A DNA stretch of 7,556 nt from JBJXGF01 sp046153015 (GTDB taxonomy: Bacteria; Actinomycetota; Acidimicrobiia; Acidimicrobiales; CAIXPF01): positions 1-7,556 of the forward strand of contig JBJXGF010000111.1 of assembly GCA_046153015.1 (NCBI GenBank), given 5' to 3'. The position numbers were made by a program, and so were the translations under genes. Below the pieces are notes generated by a model. That model saw nothing but the letters and a program-made list of their open reading frames with translations, made no database searches and was not told the origin of the DNA. Shown here in pieces: positions 1 to 4,951 of this stretch (its first letter is position 1; every line of letters begins with the position of its first letter).

Positions 1-2
1 GG

Positions 3-554
3 CACAAGCACGTGCGCGAGACCATCGAGATCATGCAGGGCATCTGGACCAACGAGCTCTTCGAGTACCACGGCGAGTTCGCCGACTTCGAGCGCTGCGG
101 GTTCGGCGCGAAGCCCGTGCAGAAGCCGCACCCGCCGATCTTCTTCAGCGGCCTGAAGGACCCGAAGCGCTCGGCCAGCCGGATCGCCAAGTACGGCCTG
201 TCCGGCTGGATCGGGATCCAGGACACGCCCGACGAGCTCGAGCGTTGGCGGGGCGAGATCCAGCGCGAGCTCGACGCGCTGGGCAGCTCCCGCTCGGTCG
301 ACGATCTCGAGATCTGCAGCATGCTCTGGTTCGTGATCACCGACGCGGAGACCGATCAGGCGCCGCAGGGCAAGCTCAGCAACCTGATGGTGGGGACCGC
401 CTCGCAGATCACCGAGAACCTGAAGCGCTTCGCCGAGGCCGGCCTCACGATGCCGCTGATCTGGCCGCCGTTCCAGGACGTGCCGGTGGCCAAGACGCTC
501 GACGACCTGAAGCGCCTGCAGGAGGAGATCATGCCGAAGGTGAGCGCGCGCTAG
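3..554 (+). CDS. LLM-class (luciferase-like) F420/flavin-dependent oxidoreductase, 3' part
   Basis: This is the C-terminal part (about 183 residues) of a luciferase-like monooxygenase-fold oxidoreductase; the frame is open to the left edge, so the N-terminus lies outside. Visible family signatures are the stretch TIEIMQGIWT followed by FEYHGEFADF and then KPVQKPHPPIFFSG. This is the usual order of helix, 'fHGefydf' and 'kPvqkPhPPi' in LLM-class F420-dependent enzymes. The C-terminus has the expected 'G(T)ASQITENLKRFAEAGL' barrel-closing helix. Family members are cytosolic oxidoreductases using reduced F420 or FMN; the substrate cannot be told from this fragment. A GTG at 12 is an internal codon, not a start. 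The gene ends 57 bp before the aminotransferase and shows no sign of decay. The family call is secure; cofactor choice is inferred from the actinobacterial context. Confidence 0.85.
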   Translation, partial: HKHVRETIEIMQGIWTNELFEYHGEFADFERCGFGAKPVQKPHPPIFFSGLKDPKRSASRIAKYGLSGWIGIQDTPDELERWRGEIQRELDALGSSRSVDDLEICSMLWFVITDAETDQAPQGKLSNLMVGTASQITENLKRFAEAGLTMPLIWPPFQDVPVAKTLDDLKRLQEEIMPKVSAR

Positions 555-559
555 GGGCC

Positions 560-579
560 CGCGCCCGCGTGAGGGCGCG
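560..579 (+). other. Short GC hairpin after the oxidoreductase gene
   Basis: A 7-bp perfect inverted repeat (CGCGCCC at 560-566, GGGCGCG at 573-579) with a 6-nt loop follows the stop codon at 552-554. There is no T-run, so it may be a weak terminator, an mRNA 3' end stabiliser, or chance in GC-rich DNA. Confidence 0.25.
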
Positions 580-611
580 CCCGCCCGCATCGCGCCGCGG
601 GCGTCACTAGC

Positions 612-1708
<1,097 letters not shown>

Positions 1709-1712
<4 letters not shown>

Positions 1713-2314
1713 GCCTCGAGCTCGCCGGCCGGCGCATCACGCTGCGTCCGCTCGAGCTGAAGGACTGGCCGGCCTACCGGGAGGTGCGCCGGCGCAACGT
1801 CGACTGGCTGCTCAAGTGGGAGCCGGCCCGCCCCGCCGGTCAGCCCGACCCGGTGGAGAGCCGGGACGCCTTCGCCGCCCGCTGCAGCGCCCGCCAACGC
1901 GAGCGCCAGCTCGGCACCGGCTACGGGTTCGGCATCTTCGTCCGCAGCGCCGGCGGCCTGGTCTTCGGCGGCGAGATCAACCTCTCCTCGGTGCAGCGGG
2001 GCCCGTTCCAGAGCGGCCACGTGGGCTACTGGGTGGACAAGGCGCAGGCCGGCAGGGGCTACTGCCCCGAGGCGGTCGTGGTGCTGGCCCGCTTCGCGTT
2101 CGACGAGCTGCTCCTGCACCGGATCCAGATCTCGATCATCCCCCGCAACGCCGCCAGCCGCCGGGTGGTCGACAAGCTCGGGGTGAGGGACGAAGGCGTG
2201 GCCGTGCGCTACCTGCGCATCGCCGACGCCTGGGAGGATCACATCCGCTACGCGCTCACCTACGAGGAGTGGGAGGAGCGCAGGGTCGACTTGCTGCGCG
2301 ACTGGGTCTTCTGA
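1709..2314 (+). CDS. GNAT-family N-acetyltransferase, RimJ/RimL-like
   Basis: The 201-residue protein fits the RimJ/RimL subgroup of GNAT acetyltransferases, which pass acetyl from acetyl-CoA to protein N-termini or small amines. It opens with GRRITLRPLELKDWPAYREVRRRN, the usual 'l..r.itLRpl...D...' start. It then has the beta-strand GHVGYWVD, the acetyl-CoA pyrophosphate loop QAGRGY (residues 113-118) followed by a helix, and the late motif NAASRRVVDKLGV (147-159). The tail WEDHIRYALTYEEW is typical of RimJ/L relatives. The ATG overlaps the aminotransferase stop by 4 bp, indicating one transcript. The acceptor substrate is unknown. The last 55 bp are shared, antisense, with the 3' end of the LuxR-type regulator gene. 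Confidence 0.85.
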
Positions 2315-3021
2315 GGCATCGTCCAGCCCGCTTGGTAGGCCAGCGACACCGCCGCGAGCTGGGAGTTCACCCGGAGCTTGCGCAGGATCGACTTGATCTG
2401 GCTGCGGATCGTGGCCACCGACACATACGACGCCTCGGCGATCTGGGCGGCCGAGAGGCCCTCCATCATCGCGTTCAGCACGAAAGACTCCCGCACCGAC
2501 AGCGTGGCGAAGGGCCGCAGGCGGCGCTCGGAGTCCACCCGATGGTGCTGGAGCTCGCGCAGCATCTCGCTGACGACGCTCTGGGCGAGGAGCCGGCGGC
2601 CCGACACGACCTGCTGCACGGCGTCGAGCAGGGCCTCGACCCCGTCGAGGGTGCTGACGGCGCCCGAGGCGCCGGCCTCGATGCAGGCGGCGATGCGGAG
2701 CCGGTCGGCGCCGTCGGACATCACCAGCGCCTGGCTGTTGCGGCCGCAGGCGGCCCGCACGAGCTCGGCGGCGTCGACGTCGTTGGCGTCGATCAGCACC
2801 ACGTCGGGGTCGTAGGCCGCCAGCTCCCGCTCGACGGCGTCCTGGCGGGGCTCGGTGGAGACCAAGCAGCTCACCCCGGCGTTCTCGAGGGTGAAGGCGA
2901 TCGATTGGGCCACCAACGCGCGCCGGTCCACGATGACCACCCGACCCCCGAAGGAGCGAGCGTCCCGAACCTCGGGAACTTGGACCTGCACGGCGGCCTG
3001 GTTGGAGCGTGTTGGGTTCAT
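2260..3021 (-). CDS. LuxR/NarL-type response regulator with degenerate receiver domain
   Basis: This is a two-domain DNA-binding regulator of about 253 residues (numbering here counts from a possible GTG at 3024, so add one to the ATG form). Residues 28-145 resemble a CheY-like receiver: VVIVDRRALVAQSIAF with Asp33, DVVLIDAND with the phospho-acceptor position Asp79, and MSDGAD with Ser103. The second acidic residue next to Asp33 is absent, and the invariant Lys is Thr125 (GAVSTLDG). Phosphorylation-driven switching is therefore doubtful. Residues 174-231 are a clear LuxR helix-turn-helix: LSVRESFVLNAMMEGLS, QIAEASYVSVATIRSQIKSIL, KLRVNSQLAAVSLA. No Shine-Dalgarno sequence precedes either start; ATG 3021 is preferred over GTG 3024, and the message could be leaderless. 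The gene is divergent from the pilin array, 247 bp from pilin 1, so it is a natural candidate regulator of it (inference). Confidence 0.85.
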   Translation of the reverse strand: MNPTRSNQAAVQVQVPEVRDARSFGGRVVIVDRRALVAQSIAFTLENAGVSCLVSTEPRQDAVERELAAYDPDVVLIDANDVDAAELVRAACGRNSQALVMSDGADRLRIAACIEAGASGAVSTLDGVEALLDAVQQVVSGRRLLAQSVVSEMLRELQHHRVDSERRLRPFATLSVRESFVLNAMMEGLSAAQIAEASYVSVATIRSQIKSILRKLRVNSQLAAVSLAYQAGWTMPQKTQSRSKSTLRSSHSS

Positions 3022-3039
3022 CACGACCGATTACGGCAC

Positions 3040-3051
3040 GCTCGGCCGAGC
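3040..3051. promoter_or_regulatory. 12-bp perfect palindrome between regulator and pilin 1 (candidate operator)
   Basis: GCTCGGCCGAGC is a perfect 12-bp palindrome. It sits 18 bp upstream of the regulator's ATG and 14 bp upstream of the sigma28-like -35 of pilin 1. A two-fold symmetric site here suits a dimeric LuxR-type protein acting on itself and on pilin 1. Similar short palindromes can arise by chance in GC-rich DNA, and this exact sequence was not seen upstream of the other two cassettes. Confidence 0.35.
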
Positions 3052-3065
3052 ACCTGAAGTTTCTC

Positions 3066-3092
3066 TCAAGGATTTGAGCCCGCCGCCGATAA
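3066..3092 (+). promoter_or_regulatory. Sigma28 (FliA/WhiG)-type promoter of pilin cassette 1
   Basis: TCAA at 3066-3069, 15 nt, then GCCGATAA at 3085-3092. The known FliA/SigD/WhiG consensus is TAAA-N15-GCCGATAA, so this matches 11 of 12 defined bases at the exact spacing. Transcription would begin near 3099, leaving a leader of about 170 nt. The -35 lies inside a small inverted repeat, CTCAA-ggat-TTGAG at 3065-3078. Confidence 0.65.
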
Positions 3093-3099
3093 CACTGAT

Positions 3100-3268
3100 G
3101 CGAGGGTGTCTGCCCTTTCCGCCGTGATTCGCCCGTTCGGTGGATTACATCGGCGTTCGTTGACTGCACCATGAGCCCATCAGCGGGGCGCTCGCCGCCG
3201 GCAGCGGGGCGAAGCGCAAGTGCACCAGCACTCAGTGCACAACAGTGCAGACAACAAGGAGACACACA
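3100..3268 (+). promoter_or_regulatory. Structured 5' leader of pilin 1 (candidate cis-regulatory RNA)
   Basis: This long untranslated leader shares parts with the leaders of cassettes 2 and 3. A 23-nt block at 3127-3149 (starts ATTCGCCC, ends GGATTACA) matches the others at 17 of 23 positions. An ATG-agcc-CAT mini-hairpin lies at 3171-3180. A main stem pairs 3188-3196 with 3208-3217 (one bulged A), enclosing CCG-gcag-CGG. The stem sequence differs from the other copies but still pairs, which favours RNA structure. Unique to this copy are about 27 extra nt between promoter and block and three GTGCA repeats starting at 3220, 3235 and 3245. It matches no riboswitch class I recognise. Confidence 0.5.
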
Positions 3269-3511
3269 ATGGCGGATCTCACCACTCGGGCGTTCGTGGC
3301 TGCGCAGGGCGGCCTCGCTTCGGTCAAGGAGTACATGCAGGACAAGCAGGAAGGGGCCACGGCCGTGGAGTACGCCCTCCTGATCGCCCTCATCGGCGCC
3401 CTGCTCATCGCGGCGATGGTGCTGCTGAAGAACAACATCTCGAACGCCTTCAACCTGGTCGGCAACAAGGTCTCCAACGCCGCCTCCAACGGCACCTCGG
3501 TCGGCATCTGA
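3269..3511 (+). CDS. flp: Flp (type IVb) major prepilin 1
   Basis: This 80-residue Flp/Fap prepilin is the structural subunit of a Tad pilus. The leader runs to Gly29, and the prepilin peptidase (TadV/CpaA type) should cut at G29|A30. The mature 51-residue protein begins ATAVEYALLIAL, with Glu34 at +5 and Tyr35 at +6, the classic Flp signature. A single hydrophobic helix (about 30-53) anchors the pilin before assembly, and the short hydrophilic tail ends NAASNGTSVGI. The start is ATG 3269 because AAGGAG lies 7 nt upstream (3256-3261) and the MADL start is shared by cassettes 2 and 3; an upstream in-frame GTG at 3245 lies before the ribosome-binding site and is rejected. The coding DNA differs from pilin 2 at only 8 of 243 positions. 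Pilin 1 is transcribed alone, from its own promoter to its own terminator. Confidence 0.93.
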   Translation: MADLTTRAFVAAQGGLASVKEYMQDKQEGATAVEYALLIALIGALLIAAMVLLKNNISNAFNLVGNKVSNAASNGTSVGI

Positions 3512-3535
3512 TCCTGGTCTGAGCTGCTCCCCAGT

Positions 3536-3574
3536 CGCAGCCGGCCCCTCCGTGGGGCCGGCTGCGGCCGTTTT
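3536..3574 (+). terminator. Intrinsic terminator after pilin 1
   Basis: A 12-bp perfect stem (3537-3548 with 3554-3565, extendable by one C-G pair) with a 5-nt loop, followed by ggccg and TTTT at 3571-3574. It ends the single-gene pilin 1 transcript. Confidence 0.8.
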
Positions 3575-3616
3575 CGCGCGTCTGCGTTTCGGCCGGTCGC
3601 GCACCTCGGGGCGCCC

Positions 3617-3630
3617 CATTCCGGGGAATG
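3617..3630. promoter_or_regulatory. Inverted repeat just upstream of cassette 2 promoter (candidate operator)
   Basis: CATTCC-GG-GGAATG is a 6+2+6 inverted repeat ending 3 bp before the TCAA -35 element of cassette 2. Cassette 3 has a related repeat in the same place (ATTCC...GAAT followed by GGTCAAG). An overlapping palindrome GGGGCGCCCC lies at 3608-3617. A regulator contacting sigma at -35 would bind here; this is inferred from position and recurrence only. Confidence 0.35.
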
Positions 3631-3633
3631 CGG

Positions 3634-3661
3634 TCAAGACCGGGCGCGGCGGCGCCGATCA
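3634..3661 (+). promoter_or_regulatory. Sigma28 (FliA/WhiG)-type promoter of pilin cassette 2
   Basis: TCAA at 3634-3637, 16 nt, then GCCGATCA at 3654-3661. The -10 keeps the diagnostic GCCGAT core, and the spacing is within the usual tolerance. TCAAG and GCCGAT recur in the same arrangement in cassettes 1 and 3. Predicted start is near 3668, at the edge of the conserved leader block. Confidence 0.55.
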
Positions 3662-3668
3662 CCCACGA

Positions 3669-3794
3669 TTTCGCTCATCCGGAGGGTTACACGGAGGGCG
3701 GCGATCGGCACGATGCATCCATCAGCGGGGCGCTCCACCGCAGCGGAATACGGCGGAGCGCAGGTAAGCAACAACACAGACAGGAGACGGAACA
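3669..3794 (+). promoter_or_regulatory. Structured 5' leader of pilin 2
   Basis: The 23-nt block at 3669-3691 (starts TTTCGCTC, ends GGGTTACA) is identical to that of cassette 3. A GATG-catc-CATC element follows at 3712-3723. The main stem pairs GCGCTCC (3730-3736) with GGAGCGC (3755-3761) and holds an inner hairpin CCG-cag-CGG (3738-3746) plus an 8-nt loop strand. The leader ends with a ribosome-binding site AGGAGA at 3782-3787. Confidence 0.5.
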
Positions 3795-4037
3795 ATGGCG
3801 GATCTCACCACTCGGGCGTTCGTGGCTGCGCAGGGCGGCTTCGCTGCGGTCAAGGAGTACGTGCAGGACAAGCAGGATGGCGCCACGGCCGTGGAGTACG
3901 CCCTTCTGATCGCCCTCATCGGCGCCCTGCTCATCGCGGCGATGGTGCTGCTGAAGAACAACATCTCGAACGCCTTCAACCTGGTCGGCAACAAGGTCTC
4001 CAACGCCGCCTCCAACGGCACTTCGGTCGGCATCTAA
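3795..4037 (+). CDS. flp: Flp (type IVb) major prepilin 2
   Basis: An 80-residue Flp prepilin, the second copy of the cassette. Cleavage is expected at G29|A30, giving a 51-residue mature pilin (Glu34 at +5) that is identical, residue for residue, to that of pilin 1. All four amino-acid differences (L16F, S18A, M23V, E28D) fall in the leader that is removed before assembly. The remaining differences are synonymous, and the stop is TAA instead of TGA. The start is fixed by AGGAGA 7 nt upstream. The divergent pilin follows after 76 bp with only a T-less hairpin between, so the two are probably co-transcribed. The pattern indicates recent duplication or gene conversion with selection on the mature subunit. 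Confidence 0.93.
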   Translation: MADLTTRAFVAAQGGFAAVKEYVQDKQDGATAVEYALLIALIGALLIAAMVLLKNNISNAFNLVGNKVSNAASNGTSVGI

Positions 4038-4055
4038 TCCGGCTGACGCCCGTCG

Positions 4056-4093
4056 CCGCCCGGGCCCGCCTCGACGAGGGGCGGGCCGGGCGG
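4056..4093 (+). other. Strong intergenic hairpin between pilin 2 and the divergent pilin
   Basis: A stem of about 14 bp with one bulged G pairs 4056-4070 with 4080-4093 around a 9-nt loop. No T-run follows, and the ribosome-binding site of the next gene starts at 4101. It may lower downstream expression or protect the 3' end of the pilin 2 message so that the two pilins are made in unequal amounts. Confidence 0.5.
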
Positions 4094-4113
4094 AGAGGCG
4101 AAAGGAGCGAAAC

Positions 4114-4314
4114 ATGGCAGGCCGGCTGGCGGCTGCCGTGCGTCGCCGAGAGGACGGCGCCACGGCCGTCGAGTATGCGTTGCTCATCGCGCTGATCGCG
4201 GCGGGGCTGTTCGCCACGTTGTTCGCCTTCTCGGACAACCTGTCGACGACCTTCGAGGATCTCGGCCCCAAGATCAGCAACTACGCAAGCAACGGCACAT
4301 CGGCATCACTGTGA
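4114..4314 (+). CDS. Divergent Flp-family prepilin (possible minor pilin)
   Basis: A 66-residue Flp-type prepilin. The basic 15-residue leader (MAGRLAAAVRRREDG) ends at the G15|A16 cleavage site, and the mature protein starts ATAVEYALLIALIAAGLFATLF with Glu20 at +5. After that it departs from its neighbours: FSDNLSTTFEDLGPKISNYASNGTSASL, the common Flp form with 'nLsttF'. Only the tail (N-Y/A-ASNGT) resembles the major pilins. The ATG has a strong AAAGGAG 6 nt upstream. It has no cassette promoter or leader of its own and ends at a terminator, so it probably relies on transcription from cassette 2. A low-abundance or specialised subunit is plausible but inferred; it could equally be a second major pilin. 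Confidence 0.9.
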   Translation: MAGRLAAAVRRREDGATAVEYALLIALIAAGLFATLFAFSDNLSTTFEDLGPKISNYASNGTSASL

Positions 4315-4320
4315 TCCTCT

Positions 4321-4362
4321 GAGGTAGGCCCCGGCCCCAGCGCCGGGGCCTACCTCTGTTTT
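4321..4362 (+). terminator. Intrinsic terminator after the divergent pilin
   Basis: A perfect 15-bp stem (4321-4335 with 4342-4356) with a 6-nt loop is followed by tgTTTT (4357-4362). It closes the pilin 2 plus divergent pilin transcript, 6 bp after the stop codon. Confidence 0.88.
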
Positions 4363-4388
4363 CCCGCCCTTCTCGGCCTTCTCGCCGG

Positions 4389-4406
4389 AGATTCCTCCGC
4401 GAATCT
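4389..4406. promoter_or_regulatory. Inverted repeat just upstream of cassette 3 promoter (candidate operator)
   Basis: AGATTC-ctccgc-GAATCT (6+6+6) ends 2 bp before the TCAA -35 element at 4409. It occupies the same place as the CATTCC/GGAATG repeat of cassette 2, and both share ATTCC...GAAT followed by GGTCAAG. Confidence 0.35.
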
Positions 4407-4408
4407 GG

Positions 4409-4436
4409 TCAAGGTCATCGCCTCGGGCGCCGATAG
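4409..4436 (+). promoter_or_regulatory. Sigma28 (FliA/WhiG)-type promoter of pilin cassette 3
   Basis: TCAA at 4409-4412, 16 nt, then GCCGATAG at 4429-4436. The arrangement equals cassette 2, and the distance from GCCGAT to the conserved leader block (15 nt) is the same. Surrounding bases differ from cassette 2 while these two boxes are kept. Confidence 0.6.
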
Positions 4437-4443
4437 TTCGTGG

Positions 4444-4569
4444 TTTCGCTCATCCGGAGGGTTACAGCGGAGGCGGGGAAGGCCACGATGGGCCCATCGG
4501 CAAGGCGCTCCGCCGCAGCGGAACACGGGGAGCGCCGTGCGAACAGTGAGACAACAGGGAGACTGGACA
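4444..4569 (+). promoter_or_regulatory. Structured 5' leader of pilin 3
   Basis: The conserved 23-nt block lies at 4444-4466, identical to cassette 2. CGATGGGCCCATCG at 4486-4499 is a perfect 14-bp palindrome replacing the weaker GATG/CATC pair of the other copies. The main stem GGCGCTCC (4504-4511) pairs with GGAGCGCC (4529-4536), one pair longer than in cassette 2, around the inner CCG-cag-CGG (4513-4521). The ribosome-binding site region is ACAGGGAGAC (4554-4563). Confidence 0.5.
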
Positions 4570-4791
4570 ATGGCGGATCTGGGCACTCGGGCGTTCTTCG
4601 CGGTGAAGGGCTACGTGCAGGACAAGCAGGACGGCGCCACGGCTGTGGAGTACGCCCTGCTCATCGCTCTCATCGGCGCGCTGCTCATCGCGGCGATGGT
4701 GCTGCTGAAGAACAACATCTCGGAGGCCTTCAACCTGGTGGGCAACAAGGTCTCCAACGCCGCCTCCAACGGCACCGCGGCCAGCATCTGA
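4570..4791 (+). CDS. flp: Flp (type IVb) major prepilin 3
   Basis: A 73-residue Flp prepilin, the third cassette copy. The leader is 22 residues (cleavage G22|A23), seven shorter than in pilins 1 and 2, having lost part of the AAQGG/ASVKEY helix region but kept MADL and YVQDKQDG. The 51-residue mature pilin (Glu27 at +5) differs from pilins 1 and 2 only in the ISEAF segment (Asn to Glu) and in the last residues (TAASI instead of TSVGI). The start is ATG 4570, supported by GGGAGA upstream and by the MADL alignment; an in-frame GTG at 4537 lies in the leader stem and is rejected. It is transcribed alone, ending at the terminator at 4812-4855. The surface-exposed tail changes could give a subunit with altered charge or packing. 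Confidence 0.93.
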   Translation: MADLGTRAFFAVKGYVQDKQDGATAVEYALLIALIGALLIAAMVLLKNNISEAFNLVGNKVSNAASNGTAASI

Positions 4792-4811
4792 TCGGCGTCG
4801 CGGTCGGAACG

Positions 4812-4855
4812 GGCGGCCGGCCTCCTCGAAGGAGGGGCCGGCCGTCCGCCGTTTT
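4812..4855 (+). terminator. Intrinsic terminator after pilin 3
   Basis: A GC-rich stem pairs CGGCCGG (4814-4820) with CCGGCCG (4838-4844), continued by CCTCC/GGAGG (4821-4825 with 4831-4835) around a short loop with a two-G bulge. TTTT follows at 4852-4855. It separates pilin 3 from the assembly operon. Confidence 0.72.
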
Positions 4856-4866
4856 CCTGCTCAGTT

Positions 4867-4915
4867 GCCGGCTCACTCCTACCGAAGATGCGAGCAACCA
4901 CCCGAGTGAGCCGGC
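4867..4915. promoter_or_regulatory. 12-bp perfect inverted repeat upstream of cpaB
   Basis: GCCGGCTCACTC (4867-4878) and GAGTGAGCCGGC (4904-4915) are exact reverse complements separated by 25 nt. They lie between the pilin 3 terminator and the cpaB start at 4952. There is no T-run, so it is not a typical terminator. It may be a protein-binding site (two half sites) or a hairpin in the cpaB leader. No convincing promoter boxes were found around it. Confidence 0.5.
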
Positions 4916-4951
4916 GGCAGCGACTCACCAGCCATTGAAGGATCCCTGAGG

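Larger units (their letters stand above)
3066..4791 (+). repeat. Three-copy pilin cassette (promoter, leader, pilin)
   Basis: Cassettes span about 3066-3511, 3617-4037 and 4389-4791. The promoter boxes, 23-nt leader block, stem-loop, ribosome-binding site and MADL pilin recur in order, while terminators and the sequence between differ. Coding regions 1 and 2 are about 97% identical at DNA level (8 of 243 differences). Leaders 2 and 3 have the same geometry (82 nt from the leader ATG to the pilin ATG), while leader 1 is longer (98 nt). The divergent pilin gene sits between copies 2 and 3. Confidence 0.85.

Noticed and set aside
555..611. A promoter or RNA gene between the oxidoreductase and the aminotransferase.
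   Set aside because: The 57-bp gap holds only a short GC hairpin; no promoter boxes or clear ribosome-binding site were visible.
3171..3383. A possible upstream ORF in each pilin leader, starting at ATG 3171, 3713 and 4488 and reading M-x-P-S-A-(G/R)-R-S, overlapping the pilin start out of frame.
   Set aside because: There is no ribosome-binding site before these ATGs. The overlap frame relative to the pilin differs between copy 1 and copies 2 and 3, and changes fall at first and third codon positions alike. The likeness is better explained by conserved RNA/DNA from duplication, the ATG being one arm of a small hairpin.
3100..4569. The leaders as a known c-di-GMP riboswitch.
   Set aside because: I could not find the conserved core or tetraloop/receptor features of c-di-GMP-I, nor a c-di-GMP-II pseudoknot pattern. 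Shared context (pili) is not enough.
3066..4791. The repeats as a CRISPR array or mobile element.
   Set aside because: The repeat units are about 400-450 bp, contain coding genes with their own signals, and lack short regular spacers, transposase genes or target-site duplications.
4861..4888. A fourth sigma28-like promoter for cpaB (TCAG-N16-ACCGAAGA).
   Set aside because: The -10 departs from GCCGATAA at several positions and the -35 is also imperfect; without a mapped transcript start it is not better than chance.
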